Positions 18,310-27,764 are shown, counted from the first letter of the stretch. The stretch: 64,000 nucleotides of DNA from Dyella sp. C11 (GCF_003121485.1 NZ_QAVX01000017.1:44432-108431); one strand, 5' to 3'. Program-made: numbers and translations. Notes: generated from the letters alone by a model not told the origin.

Positions 18310-18798
18310 ATGAAGAATTTGCAGAAGGGATTTACGCTGATCGAATTGATGATTGTGGTCGGGATCATTGCGATCCTTGCCGCCATCGCCGTACCGCAAT
18401 ACCAGACCTACGTCATCAAGTCGCAGGTGACACGAGCCGTGAGCGAAGCCAGCGACGCCCGGATACTTTTGGAAGACTGCGCAACCAGTGGCAAAGTCCA
18501 GTTGGGAACCTCCCAGGGACAGTGCGACACGACCCCCATCGTTGGTTCTGACATTCTGCAAGGAGGGTCACAGATTGGGGCCACGCTGCCACCCGGCACG
18601 GGCGTACCGCATATCCAGCTTCCGCAGGACGCAGCGGGCCACGGCATAGTCACGGCCGAACTTGGCAATCACGTCCAATCCCGCATAGACAAGGGCACCA
18701 TTACCTGGACTCGTGATACCAGCGGCGGCTGGAGCTGCACGGTGGATTCAATCATTGGCAGCAAGTACGCCCCGGCGAGCTGCCCGTTTCAGCCTTGA
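18310..18798 (+). CDS. pilA: Type IV pilin major subunit (PilA-like)
   Basis: A 162-residue prepilin. The class-a leader MKNLQKG is followed by the cleavage and methylation site [21 protein letters not shown] with the invariant Glu5 of the mature chain, then a long N-terminal helix. The globular head ends in a disulphide-bounded D-region formed by the cysteines in WSCTVDS and PASCPF. Pilins of this kind polymerise into retractile fibres for twitching, attachment and DNA uptake. It is a single gene here without other pil genes, as often seen for the major subunit. A GGGGGCC ribosome site precedes the ATG. Confidence 0.9.
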   Translation: MKNLQKGFTLIELMIVVGIIAILAAIAVPQYQTYVIKSQVTRAVSEASDARILLEDCATSGKVQLGTSQGQCDTTPIVGSDILQGGSQIGATLPPGTGVPHIQLPQDAAGHGIVTAELGNHVQSRIDKGTITWTRDTSGGWSCTVDSIIGSKYAPASCPFQP

Positions 18799-18984
18799 TC
18801 CGCCTGCTCTGGGTGCCGACTCGCGTCCGCCAAGGCGCTGAATCCCTCGGGGACAGGGCATCGATGTGCTGCCCACCGCCAACATCACTCGTTGCCCCCA
18901 GACCCCAGGCGAAACGCTCATCAGCAGAGCCCATGCGGATCAGGCGAGATCTCGCGCGATGACAGCCTGGCAGGCGCTTTGCTC

Positions 18985-19419
18985 CTAGGGATCGGACGTC
19001 CCCACGATGATGCTCGATGCCTTGATGATGGCCACGACGGTCATGCCTTCATGCAATTGGAGCGCATCGAGGCTCCCGTTGGTGATGATCGAAACGATGA
19101 CGTTGCCGCCATCCAGCTGGACACTGACTTCGGCGTTTACTGCGCCACGCTTGACGTTGGAAACCGTCCCCTTCAGCTGATTGCGCGCAGACAGTCGCGT
19201 TGAATCGTCAGGCACGCCTATGATCACCGAGGAAGCCTTGATCAAGGCGAATGCGCTTTTGCCAACAGTGAGCCCCAGGGTCTTCGTGCTTTCATGAGTA
19301 ACGGTGGCCGTCAATCGCTGACCACCCTGGATATCCAGCTGGATGACGTCATTGACGGCGCCGTTATCGATAGCGGCCACGGTGCCGGTCAGCTGGTTTC
19401 TTGCACTCGTCTTCATCAT
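18985..19419 (-). CDS. Mop-type molybdate-binding protein with two TOBE domains
   Basis: A 144-residue protein made of two tandem Mop/TOBE repeats of about 68 residues: SARNQLTGTVAAIDNGAVND ... FALIKASSVIIGV and SARNQLKGTVSNVKRGAVNA ... AIIKASSIIVGT. Such ModG/Mop proteins bind molybdate or tungstate oxyanions in the cytoplasm and may buffer them. The start was set at ATG 19419 (MMKTSARNQL); the longer frame adds 31 unrelated residues. No molybdate ABC transporter or molybdenum enzyme gene lies nearby, so this copy stands alone. Confidence 0.9.
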   Translation of the reverse strand: MMKTSARNQLTGTVAAIDNGAVNDVIQLDIQGGQRLTATVTHESTKTLGLTVGKSAFALIKASSVIIGVPDDSTRLSARNQLKGTVSNVKRGAVNAEVSVQLDGGNVIVSIITNGSLDALQLHEGMTVVAIIKASSIIVGTSDP

Positions 19420-19806
19420 GAAATGCCTCGCCAGTTCGATGTCGGAAAACGGATTGTCGGCGACCCCGAGCCCACCTTCCACAGAACGATGTGACCCTTC
19501 GACGAAAGGCACATCCAGTTCATGAAAGGCGATCGCAAAAAGATCTGGCCACGTTCTCCCCGATGATGGGGATCAAGGCATCGGGTGCCCGCCATGGATC
19601 GGAGCAGACCTGCAAATCGACCGCTTCAGTCCTGCCCGAACTGAGGCCCGGCAGCAGCCTCGCCCGCGCCAAGGATAGGGGGCAAAGGACAGCCGCCTCG
19701 GCCTTTGGATACATCAAATCTTTACGATGCAAACCGGAAGACTGGCGTCGGCCGCCCTACCAAGGGCGATAGCTGCCAAGGCGCGCCGGGGCTCCGCAGG
19801 GTTCGC

Positions 19807-19827
19807 AAATGATAAGACTTCTCATTT
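19807..19827. promoter_or_regulatory. Fur-box-like operator
   Basis: AAATGATAA-gac-TTCTCATTT: nine-base arms matching at eight positions, resembling the Fur 7-1-7 palindrome. It is 35 bp before the sigma factor gene heading an iron-uptake operon. The 440-bp gap around it (19420-19861) holds no other supported feature. Confidence 0.7.
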
Positions 19828-19861
19828 ACAATAAGGGCCAAAGGAGAACCCAGATCATCCA

Positions 19862-20362
19862 ATGACCGGAACCCACACCAGCCACGCCATTGTTCACAGG
19901 TTCTACGGCGAACATCAGCCGTGGCTGCTGCACCGGTTGCACTCACGCGTTCGCCATCGTGAGGACGCGGAGGATTTGACGGCAGAAACGTTCCTGCAGG
20001 TCATGCAGCAACGCGACCTGGCCGACATTCGGGAACCGCGCGCCTTCCTGACCACCCTGGCCAAACGCATCCTCTTTCATTTCTGGCGGCGCCGGGATCT
20101 TGAGCAGGCTTACCTTGATGCGCTGAGTCTTCAGCCGGCGACGCAGGCGCTCTCCGCGGAAGAACATAACGATCTGGTCGAGACGCTGCTGCGCGTGGAT
20201 CACGCGCTGGATGGCCTTCCATCCAAGGCCAAGACGGCTTTTCTCTACAGCCAGATCGATGGACTCACGCACAAGGAAATCGCGGCGCGGCTGGGTCTTT
20301 CGACGATGACCGTGCGCCGCCACATTGCCCGCGCCGTCGAACGATGCTGCGCGCTGGCGTGA
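19862..20362 (+). CDS. FecI-like ECF RNA polymerase sigma factor
   Basis: A 166-residue extracytoplasmic-function sigma factor. Region 2 is at about residues 10-75 (REDAEDLTAETFLQVMQQ, then PRAFLTTLAKRILFHFWRR) and region 4 at about 105-165 with the helix-turn-helix LTHKEIAARLGLSTMTVRRH. It directs transcription of the downstream receptor when ferric siderophore binds, as in the FecIRA paradigm. Its stop is one base before the FecR ATG. The Fur-like box upstream implies induction at low iron. Confidence 0.92.
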   Translation: MTGTHTSHAIVHRFYGEHQPWLLHRLHSRVRHREDAEDLTAETFLQVMQQRDLADIREPRAFLTTLAKRILFHFWRRRDLEQAYLDALSLQPATQALSAEEHNDLVETLLRVDHALDGLPSKAKTAFLYSQIDGLTHKEIAARLGLSTMTVRRHIARAVERCCALA

Positions 20363-20363
20363 C

Positions 20364-21338
20364 ATGGCGCGCATGAGTTCCACCGACGCCCTGATGCGCC
20401 AGGCGGTGACATGGCATGTGTTGCTGAATTCCGGCGATGCCAATGACGACGACCACCAACGTTTCCAGGCGTGGCTGGAAAAGCACCCCAGTCATGGGGA
20501 TGCCTGGAAGCGGGTTCACGGCGCGCTGGACAAGGCGCTATCTCCCTTGCGTGACCAGGCCGGCGCTGATCCGGTTGCCGCTCGCGCGTTGCGTAATGTC
20601 ATTGAGCGACCGCCACGCCGGCGATTCATACGCGGCGCGCTGGCGGTTACAGGCATCGGCATCAGCGGTGGCTTGCTGTTGTCGCGCATGGAACCGCTGG
20701 ATGCGCTGGGTGCGGACTTTGCCACGGGCACCGCAGAACGCCGCCAGTTCGATTTGGGAAACGGCAACACCTTGCAGCTCAATGCACGTTCCATCGTGAA
20801 CAGGGCCGACGGCGCACTGCGCCTGGAGCGTGGCGAGATGCTGGTCACCTGCACGGAGGCGGCGACGCCATTCCAGGTGAATTGCGATTCGGCGCGCATC
20901 CTCAGTCATGGCGGGCGCTTCATGGTTCGAAAGGAAGGCTCGCGTGCGCTCGTGGTGGCCATGGAGGGGCCGTTGGCCATCGAACCTGGTCAGGGACGCT
21001 CTTCGCTTGCGTTGGCAGAAGGCCTCGGCGTCTATGTGGAGCATGCAACCGTGACGCCCTATGCCGGTGATGCCACGGCCTCGGCAGCCTGGCAGCGTGG
21101 CCTTCTTGAAGTGGACAATCAGCCGTTGGCCCAGGTCGTGGATGCGCTGCGCGCGTACCGCCATGGCTATATCCGCCTTTCCCCAAGGGCCGCGACCCTG
21201 CCCGTGCTTGGCGTGCTTCCGCTTGACGACACCGATCGGGCGCTGGACCTGCTTGGGGCGACATTGCCGATCCACGTAACGCACTACGGTCCGTTGCTGG
21301 TAGTGATCGATACCGCCCGGATCGGGTCGGTCGGGTGA
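20364..21338 (+). CDS. FecR-family anti-sigma factor / signal transducer
   Basis: A 324-residue inner-membrane regulator. The N-terminal DUF4880 domain (residues 8-55: DALMRQAVTWHVLLNSGDAN ... FQAWLEKHPSHGDAWKRV) binds the sigma factor. A single membrane segment lies near 90-108 (FIRGALAVTGIGISGGLLL). The periplasmic FecR domain follows (FDLGNGNTLQLNARSIVN, LRLERGEMLVTC). The C-terminus has the STN-contacting segment YRHGYIRLSPRAATLPVLGV. It relays receptor occupancy to the adjacent sigma factor. The ATG at 20364 begins immediately after the sigma stop, so translation is probably coupled. Confidence 0.92.
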   Translation: MARMSSTDALMRQAVTWHVLLNSGDANDDDHQRFQAWLEKHPSHGDAWKRVHGALDKALSPLRDQAGADPVAARALRNVIERPPRRRFIRGALAVTGIGISGGLLLSRMEPLDALGADFATGTAERRQFDLGNGNTLQLNARSIVNRADGALRLERGEMLVTCTEAATPFQVNCDSARILSHGGRFMVRKEGSRALVVAMEGPLAIEPGQGRSSLALAEGLGVYVEHATVTPYAGDATASAAWQRGLLEVDNQPLAQVVDALRAYRHGYIRLSPRAATLPVLGVLPLDDTDRALDLLGATLPIHVTHYGPLLVVIDTARIGSVG

Positions 21339-21401
21339 ACACTTTTACCGTGGTCGTTACACAAGGCTAGCGAAGAACCTTCCTTTCCTCGCGAGCCCCT
21401 T

Positions 21402-23858
21402 ATGCATCGTCCTCCTTATGCGCAGTCCCGACTGCGTGCCGCCATCTGCCTTGGCCTGTCGCTGACCCTTTCCTCCGTGGCACTCGCACAGTCGAGCGAC
21501 GGCCATTCGGGTGCGGCCAATACCGACGGCCGCCTGTCTTTCGACCTGCCCGCGGGGCCCCTGGGCACCACGTTGCTCCGCATCGCCAGCCGAAGCGGCC
21601 ACCTGATATCGATCGACCCTGCCGTGGTGCAGGACAAGCAGTCCCCTGCGGTGCGCGGAAGCTATACGGGCGAACAAGCTGCCGAACTTGCCCTGGCGAA
21701 CAGCGGCTTGTCGATCGCAACGACGACCGGCAACGCGTGGACCCTGGTTCCGGCTGCCGCCAACGCACGGCCAGCGGCGCCAGCAAAGACTTCGGCTTCC
21801 GTCGGCAGCGCAAAAACACTCGGCGCCATGCAGGTCTACGGCGTGAACTCGGCCACCTATGCCGCATCGGACAGCAGCGCGGGAACGAAAACGGCCACGC
21901 CGCTGCTGGAAACCCCCGAGGCGATTTCCGTGGTGACGCGCGCGCAGATGGACGCGCAAGGCGTGCAGAACGTGCCGCAAGCATTGCGTTACACGTCCGG
22001 CATCCTTACCGCGCAACGCGGTTTCAGCCAGGACGGTGGCGGGCTGGAGGAAATGTACGTACGCGGCTTCATGGTGGATCAATACCTTGATGGCCTGCGC
22101 TTGCCGAGTCGCTCGGTGGCTTCCTACGGCGCGTCCGCCATCGACCCGTACGACCTGGAAAGCATCGAGCTGGTGCACGGGCCGGCATCGGTCATGTATG
22201 GGCAATCCAGCCCGGGCGGCCTGGTCAACCTGGTCAGCAAGACCCCCACGGATACGCCATTGCACGAAGTCGGCGTGCAGACCGGAAGCTACGCACGCAA
22301 GCAATTGCAGTTCGACCTGAGTGACGCATTGAGCGACACGGTGACCTATCGCGTGACGGGCCTGGGGCGGGATGCCGATACACAGGTCGACCACGTCAGC
22401 GACAAACGCGTGATGCTTGCGCCTTCATTGCGCTGGAAGCCAAGCGACAGCACCTCCCTGACGATATTGAGCGGATACCAGCTGGACCCCGATGCCGGCT
22501 ACTACAACACGCTGCCCTACGTGGGTACCGAGCAGCGCGCGCCGTTCGGCACCATCCCCACGAATCTCGATCCGGGCGACCCGGACTTCGACAAGCATCG
22601 GCGCAAGCAATACTGGCTTGGCTACAGTTTCGAGCATCGCTTCAACGACACCTGGGACTTCCGCCAGAACACGCGTTACATGGACAACAGCGACACCTTG
22701 CGGGGCGTGTTCGCCAATGGCTGGACCTGGAACGATGGAAGCCTCGCTGATCACACGCTGGGACGCTACGCGCTCGCCATGCACGAAGTGACGCGATCGT
22801 TCACCGTCGACAACCAGTTCCACGCGCACGCCGAAACGGGCCCCGTCACGCACGACGTACTCATGGGGCAGGATTATCAGCGCACGCTTTTCCAGCAGGA
22901 ATACGGCTACAACTGGTTTGGCGTGCCCGGCCTGGACGTGCTCAACCCCACGTACGGCGTCCCCATCGCTGCGCCCGCCATCACGGCCGACCAGCACACG
23001 CGCATCTCGCAGACGGGCATCTATGCGCAGGACATGATGAGCTGGGATCGCTGGCGCCTGCTGCTGGCCGGTCGTGAAGACTGGGCCCGCTCCGATACCA
23101 CCGATGCCATCGCCGGTACCGCCATCGAGCAGTCAAAGCACAAGTTCACTTCCCACGTTGGCCTCACCTATGTTTCCGATGTCGGCCTGGCGCCCTACGT
23201 AAGCTACGCCACGTCGTTCCAGCCGCAGGCGACGGCATCGCTGGATGGTGGTGGCACCCCGCCACCGACGACCGGAACGCAGTATGAGTTCGGCATGAAG
23301 TACCAGGCGCCCGACAAGCAAAGCTTCGTCAGCGTCGCCACTTATCATCTGGTGCAGCAGAACGTGCTGACGACCGATCCGGTCACGCTGCTGCAGTACG
23401 TGACCGGCGAAGTTCGTTCACGCGGACTGGAAACCGAAGCCCATGCCCAGCTCAGCGATGCGCTGACCCTGGTGGGCAGTTACACGTACCTGCAGCAGGT
23501 CAACACCAGCACGCGCCAGACGGATGAGCTTGGCAAGCGACTCATCGGCATTCCGCGCAACACGGCAGCACTATGGTTCGATTACCGCGTGCAGGATGGC
23601 AGCCTCGAAGGCCTGAGCTTTAGCCTGGGCGCGCGCTACGTTGGTTCAAGCTACGGCGACAGCGAGAACACCTTCAGCACACCGGGTTATACGGTGTTCG
23701 ATGGCGGCCTCCGCTATGAGCGGCTTGGCTGGACGTATTACCTCAACGCCTCGAACCTCACCGACCGCCGCTACGTGGCGTCCTGCCTGTATTCGCAGAA
23801 TGCCTGCAATTACGGATCGCGTCGCATGGTGATCGTCGGCGCGAACTACCGCTGGTAA
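21402..23858 (+). CDS. TonB-dependent siderophore receptor with STN signalling domain
   Basis: An 818-residue outer-membrane receptor. The signal peptide ends near residue 29 (ALA-QSS). The periplasmic STN domain covers about 40-115 (LSFDLPAGPLGTTLLRIASR, VRGSYTGEQAAELALANSGL) and interacts with the FecR protein. Plug motifs include TPEAISVVTRAQMDAQG and RGFMVDQYLDGLRLP with VHGPASVMYGQSSPGGLVN. The barrel ends with NLTDRRYVASCLYSQNACNY and the terminal aromatic strand IVGANYRW, typical of FhuA/FpvA-type siderophore receptors. Together with the sigma and FecR genes it forms a cell-surface signalling system; the siderophore is unknown, and no biosynthesis genes are present. Confidence 0.94.
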   Translation: MHRPPYAQSRLRAAICLGLSLTLSSVALAQSSDGHSGAANTDGRLSFDLPAGPLGTTLLRIASRSGHLISIDPAVVQDKQSPAVRGSYTGEQAAELALANSGLSIATTTGNAWTLVPAAANARPAAPAKTSASVGSAKTLGAMQVYGVNSATYAASDSSAGTKTATPLLETPEAISVVTRAQMDAQGVQNVPQALRYTSGILTAQRGFSQDGGGLEEMYVRGFMVDQYLDGLRLPSRSVASYGASAIDPYDLESIELVHGPASVMYGQSSPGGLVNLVSKTPTDTPLHEVGVQTGSYARKQLQFDLSDALSDTVTYRVTGLGRDADTQVDHVSDKRVMLAPSLRWKPSDSTSLTILSGYQLDPDAGYYNTLPYVGTEQRAPFGTIPTNLDPGDPDFDKHRRKQYWLGYSFEHRFNDTWDFRQNTRYMDNSDTLRGVFANGWTWNDGSLADHTLGRYALAMHEVTRSFTVDNQFHAHAETGPVTHDVLMGQDYQRTLFQQEYGYNWFGVPGLDVLNPTYGVPIAAPAITADQHTRISQTGIYAQDMMSWDRWRLLLAGREDWARSDTTDAIAGTAIEQSKHKFTSHVGLTYVSDVGLAPYVSYATSFQPQATASLDGGGTPPPTTGTQYEFGMKYQAPDKQSFVSVATYHLVQQNVLTTDPVTLLQYVTGEVRSRGLETEAHAQLSDALTLVGSYTYLQQVNTSTRQTDELGKRLIGIPRNTAALWFDYRVQDGSLEGLSFSLGARYVGSSYGDSENTFSTPGYTVFDGGLRYERLGWTYYLNASNLTDRRYVASCLYSQNACNYGSRRMVIVGANYRW

Positions 23859-23887
23859 AGCCATCAACAGCCGGCCCATCGGGTATA

Positions 23888-23915
23888 TGCCCCCATTCGC
23901 CAGGCGATGGGGGCA
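23888..23915. terminator. Hairpin between receptor and PepSY genes
   Basis: TGCCCCCAT pairs perfectly with ATGGGGGCA, 29 bp after the receptor stop and just before the PepSY start. There is no T tract after it, so it may be a partial terminator or an RNA-stabilising hairpin. Confidence 0.5.
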
Positions 23916-23933
23916 TGGATAACGGATGTCTTC

Positions 23934-25109
23934 ATGACCGCCACTCGCACTCTCAAGCACTGGTACGCCGTCCATAAGTGGGCCAGCCTGATATGCACGG
24001 CTTTCCTGTTGCTGATCTGCGTAACAGGACTCCCGCTGATCTTCCATGACGAGATCGACCAGTGGCTGGAGCCGCACGCCTACGCATCCCTGCCTGCGGA
24101 TACGCCAACGGCAAGCTACGACCGCTTTGCCGCCGAAGCGCTGGCGCTGCACCCCGGTGATGTCATTGCATCCATGTACGCCGATGACGACGAGCCGGCG
24201 GTGTTCGTGCTGATGGCGCCGTCGTTCGCCGCGATAAAGGCGGACGTGAGCGTGATGTATTCCATCCGTTTCGATGCGCGCACGGCACAGGTGCTGGAGA
24301 CGACCCGCAACCAGGGCGTACAGCACCGGAAGTTCACGGACCTGATGCTCGCCTTGCACACGGATCTGTTCGCGGGCCTGCGGGGCTCGTTGTTCCTCGC
24401 GCTGATGGCGTTGCTGTTTATCCTCGCCACCGTGTCCGGCATCGTGCTCTACGGCCCCTTCATGAAGAAGCTGGACTTCGGGACGATACGCCGGGGGCGC
24501 TCTCATCGGCTCAAGTGGCTCGACCTGCACAATCTGCTGGGCATCGTCACCATGACCTGGGCGCTGCTGGTTGGCGTTACGGGCACCATGAATGAACTGT
24601 CCACGCCGCTGTTTGGACTGTGGCAGCAGACCGACGTGAAGCAACTGCTCGCCTCTTACGCAGGTCACACGGTGCCTTTGCAACATGCACTGCCGTCCGT
24701 GCAGGCAGCACTGGACACGGCACAGCGCGCCGTACCTGACATGACGGTGGTGAGCGTGGTGTATCCGGGAAACCCATTCGGCAGTCCCTATCACTATCTC
24801 CTATGGGCAAAGGGCAGCAGCACGCTGACATCGCGCCTGCTCAGTCCTGTGCTGGTCGACGCACGCACGGGGGCACTCAGCGCTCTCGTGCAGATGCCGT
24901 GGTATCTCCGCGCACTGGAAGTATCACGCCCCCTGCACTTCGGGGATTACGGCGGACTTCCACTGAAAGTCCTGTGGGCACTGCTCGACCTCGTCACCAT
25001 CGTGGTGCTGGCCAGCGGCCTTGTCCTTTGGGTGGCACGGCGAAAAGCGCATGCCGATCGTCTCGCCCACCTCGTCGCCGCACACCAGGCGAGCGGAGAG
25101 CGCTCATGA
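23934..25109 (+). CDS. PepSY-associated transmembrane protein (putative siderophore reductase)
   Basis: A 391-residue inner-membrane protein of the PepSY_TM family. Four membrane helices are visible: near residues 15-37 (SLICTAFLLLICVTGLPLIF), 140-165 (FLALMALLFILATVSGIVLY), 190-210 (LLGIVTMTWALLVGVTGTMN) and 345-370 (VTIVVLASGLVLWVARR). The conserved HKWASL and HNLLG histidine-containing motifs of this family are present. Members commonly accompany ferric-siderophore receptors and are thought to reduce or unload iron in the periplasm. ATG 23934 was selected because the family starts just before the first helix. Confidence 0.9.
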   Translation: MTATRTLKHWYAVHKWASLICTAFLLLICVTGLPLIFHDEIDQWLEPHAYASLPADTPTASYDRFAAEALALHPGDVIASMYADDDEPAVFVLMAPSFAAIKADVSVMYSIRFDARTAQVLETTRNQGVQHRKFTDLMLALHTDLFAGLRGSLFLALMALLFILATVSGIVLYGPFMKKLDFGTIRRGRSHRLKWLDLHNLLGIVTMTWALLVGVTGTMNELSTPLFGLWQQTDVKQLLASYAGHTVPLQHALPSVQAALDTAQRAVPDMTVVSVVYPGNPFGSPYHYLLWAKGSSTLTSRLLSPVLVDARTGALSALVQMPWYLRALEVSRPLHFGDYGGLPLKVLWALLDLVTIVVLASGLVLWVARRKAHADRLAHLVAAHQASGERS

Positions 25110-25291
25110 TGCGTGGATCGTTGTCATGGCGCGTATGGCGTGCCCCCGTAGCCATAAGCGCCCTGACTCTTCTCGGTCTGGCATCGGCGCTATGGGGCGA
25201 GCATCTCGCATGGAAAGCACTGTGCTGGTTCGCACTGGCCACTCCCGTCGTGGTCGCCCTGTGGTTTGCGTGGCCGCGCAAGACGCCATGA
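25106..25291 (+). CDS. Small two-helix membrane protein of the iron operon
   Basis: A 61-residue protein, MMRGSLSWRVWRAPVAISAL, with two hydrophobic helices (ALTLLGLASALWG and WFALATPVVVALWFAWP) and a basic N-terminus. Its ATG overlaps the stop of the PepSY gene (ATGA), implying translational coupling. Small membrane proteins of this kind are frequent after PepSY genes in siderophore operons. No specific family is claimed. Confidence 0.7.
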   Translation: MMRGSLSWRVWRAPVAISALTLLGLASALWGEHLAWKALCWFALATPVVVALWFAWPRKTP

Positions 25292-25304
25292 GCGCAGGGG
25301 CGAT

Positions 25305-26786
25305 CTAAAGCAGACCCAATTGTGATGCTTTCAAAGTGGCTGCAGCACGGGTGGTGCACTCCAGCTTGCGGAACACGCTCTCGACATGCGTGCGTACGGT
25401 ACTGGGACTGATCGCCAGCTTCCTGGCGACTTCCTTGTTGCTGGCGCCAAGGCTGATACAGCGCAGCACATCGCGCTCGCGCTGCGTCAGCAGGCTGGTG
25501 ATCGGCGCGACGGGCACTGTATTCCTGCTCGCCCTTGGCTTCTTCAGGAGTGCGCGAACAACGTCCGCGTCGTGTCGGCCGGCGGCGGCTTCGGACTCCA
25601 GCAACGCGCGTGCAGCGCCCTCTTCCAGCGCCGCTCGCCAGGGACGTCCCTCACGCAAGGCGGCCAGGGCGGCCGCTGCCGAAAGGATGCGCCCTTCGAC
25701 AGGAATGGTTCCGGTCCTGGCCTCGCGGTAGTAACCGGAGCCATCCGGCCTTTCGTAGGCGTACGAAGCAATGTCCGCCTCCACGGCAAGGGTGCCGAGT
25801 TGTCGCGCGGCGCGTCCCGTCCAGTAGGGCACCAGACGCACGCGCTCCCATTCCGACTCCATCAGTTTTCCCGGGGTATCCCACACCATGTTCGGTACGG
25901 CGGCGCGGCCGATGCCGTGGATAAGGGCAGCGCGATACACCTTCTGGTGGCGGGCGTCGTCCAGCCCAAGTTCAATCGCCGCATGTTGCGCCAGCTGCGC
26001 CACGCGCCGCGAATGTCCCGTCATCCAAGGCAGTTTCAGGTCGATGATGTCGGCGAGTATTTCCAGCGACGTGGTACGACCGGCGAACGCTGCATCAAGC
26101 GAACACGCGCCAGCCATCGTCGGATCGTTTTCGAGTTCGGCCAGCCACTGGGCGGCGTTCTCGATAAGCAGCGATGAGAGGCCGACGGGATACAACACAT
26201 CGGCGCGCTGGCCAATCAACTGGCATGCCCGCTCAAAACCGTAGAGGCGATTGAAAATGTCGAGGTCGCCGGCGAGCGTCGCCATATAGACGGACGACGG
26301 AATCTGATCGCCCTGCAAGCCATCCGGTGCGCCCGCGCCGTTGTGGCTTTCAAACAGATGCCGCAGCGCGAACTGCGCCGCCTCACTCAAACCCAGGGCC
26401 TTGGCGACATCCCCGGAGACTTCGCAATGGATGCGCGACAACGAATGAAACGCCGAGCCATTGCCCTTGGTGCCCGCGCGAAAACTGCTGCCCTCGGACT
26501 GGATGGCCAGCAGGGCCTTTCTTCCGCTGACGTCATCGCCGACCAGACGCGCGAACTCGGGCGCGTTGGCCGTGCAGCCGGACCAACGCAGCAACGCGAC
26601 GGTGGTGGCGTCGACGCAGGCCAGCGCATCCGCACCGGCCACCCTGGCCAGTTGCCCGGCGATCCAGGCGGCCCGAGGTGAGTGGCTCGTGGGCTGACCC
26701 ATGGCCAGGTCGCCCACGAACGCGATCGACCGGATCACGTCGAGCAGGGCGACGGCGGACACCGCTGTGTCAGATCGGGATTTCAT
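25305..26786 (-). CDS. LuxR-type regulator with degenerate HD-GYP modules
   Basis: A 493-residue regulator. The C-terminal 65 residues are a LuxR helix-turn-helix (LTQRERDVLRCISLGASNKE, VARKLAISPSTVRTHVESVF). The N-terminal 400 residues have two HD-GYP-like halves: the first ends ESHNGAGAPDGLQGDQIP; the second has TGHSRRVAQLAQHAA, ALIHGIGRAAVP and ERPDGSGYY. The canonical metal-binding HDIG is HGIG and the usual HHE motif reads YAYE, so phosphodiesterase activity is unlikely. A sensory role controlling the fused DNA-binding domain is more plausible. ATG 26786 gives MKSRSDTAV. It is convergent with the iron operon. Confidence 0.85.
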   Translation of the reverse strand: MKSRSDTAVSAVALLDVIRSIAFVGDLAMGQPTSHSPRAAWIAGQLARVAGADALACVDATTVALLRWSGCTANAPEFARLVGDDVSGRKALLAIQSEGSSFRAGTKGNGSAFHSLSRIHCEVSGDVAKALGLSEAAQFALRHLFESHNGAGAPDGLQGDQIPSSVYMATLAGDLDIFNRLYGFERACQLIGQRADVLYPVGLSSLLIENAAQWLAELENDPTMAGACSLDAAFAGRTTSLEILADIIDLKLPWMTGHSRRVAQLAQHAAIELGLDDARHQKVYRAALIHGIGRAAVPNMVWDTPGKLMESEWERVRLVPYWTGRAARQLGTLAVEADIASYAYERPDGSGYYREARTGTIPVEGRILSAAAALAALREGRPWRAALEEGAARALLESEAAAGRHDADVVRALLKKPRASRNTVPVAPITSLLTQRERDVLRCISLGASNKEVARKLAISPSTVRTHVESVFRKLECTTRAAATLKASQLGLL

Positions 26787-26944
26787 GGGCAGGCAGCATA
26801 GCGCCCCCTTTCCCGCCGCCGCCTCGGTCATTCAACCGATGGTTGGAGCAAACCCCGGCGCGCAAGCTTTGCTCCAAGGTCGACAGCACGAACCGTCCTC
26901 CTTATATCCCGCTTCGTTTCGTCAAATAACCTTTGGAGATTCTG

Positions 26945-27724
26945 ATGAAGATCAAAGCTTTCGCCCTCGCCTCGCTGGCCGCCATGACCCTTGCCGCCAC
27001 CGCTCACGCCGCCAACGACACGGCCCCCGCGTCCCAGGATGCCATCAAGAATGTCGTGCTGGTGCACGGCGGTTTCGTCGATGGCTCCGGCTGGCAGAAG
27101 GTGTACGACATCCTCAAGAAGGATGGCTACAACGTCACTATCGTCCAGAACCCGACCACCACGCTGGCCGACGACGTCGCCTTCACCAAGCGCGCCATCG
27201 CGCAGCAGAGCGGCCCCGTTGTCCTGGTGGGCCACTCCTACGGCGGCGTAGTGATTTCCGAAGCCGGCACCGACCCCAAGGTGCAGCGCCTGGTGTACAT
27301 CGCCGCCTTCGCACCCGACACCGGCGAGTCGGTGCAGAGCCTGATCGCCAACCCGCCCCCGGGCGCCTCGCAGCCGCCGATCCTGCCTCCCCAGGATGGC
27401 TTCCTGTTCCTGGACCGCGCGAAGTTCGCCGCCGCCTTCGCGGGTGACGTCTCCGCCCCCGAAGCCAGCTTCATGGCAGATTCGCAGGTGCCGTGGGGCG
27501 TCCAGGCACTGGGCGGACAAGTGACCGTGCCGGCCTGGAAGACAAAGCCGAGCTGGTACCTCGTCACCATGGACGACCACATGATTCCGCAGCAGGCGCA
27601 ACACATGATGGCCAAGCGCGCAGGCTCGACTGTTGTCGAAACCTCGGGCAGCCACGCCATCTACGTCTCCAAGCCGGCTGTCGTCGCCAAGCTGATCGAG
27701 CAGGCAGCGCACGACAAGAAGTAA
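26945..27724 (+). CDS. Exported alpha/beta hydrolase
   Basis: A 259-residue secreted hydrolase. The signal peptide is MKIKAFALASLAAMTLAATAHA. The fold shows the oxyanion segment VVLVHGGFVDGSGWQKVYD, the nucleophile elbow VGHSYGGVV (Ser in GHSYGG), an acid in the WYLVTMDDHMIP region and the catalytic His in ETSGSHAIYVSKP. This is the EstC/salicylate esterase-like subgroup, commonly annotated as alpha/beta hydrolase. The substrate is unknown. The start was set at ATG 26945 after a TTTGGAG site. A strong terminator follows it, so it is probably monocistronic. Confidence 0.9.
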   Translation: MKIKAFALASLAAMTLAATAHAANDTAPASQDAIKNVVLVHGGFVDGSGWQKVYDILKKDGYNVTIVQNPTTTLADDVAFTKRAIAQQSGPVVLVGHSYGGVVISEAGTDPKVQRLVYIAAFAPDTGESVQSLIANPPPGASQPPILPPQDGFLFLDRAKFAAAFAGDVSAPEASFMADSQVPWGVQALGGQVTVPAWKTKPSWYLVTMDDHMIPQQAQHMMAKRAGSTVVETSGSHAIYVSKPAVVAKLIEQAAHDKK

Positions 27725-27733
27725 GCGGGTTCG

Positions 27734-27764
27734 GGGAGCAGGGCACCATCTGTGCCCTGCTCCC
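27734..27764 (+). terminator. Rho-independent terminator after the hydrolase gene
   Basis: GGGAGCAGGGCAC pairs perfectly over 13 bp with GTGCCCTGCTCCC across a 5-base loop, followed by TTCTGCTTGTTG. Confidence 0.88.
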
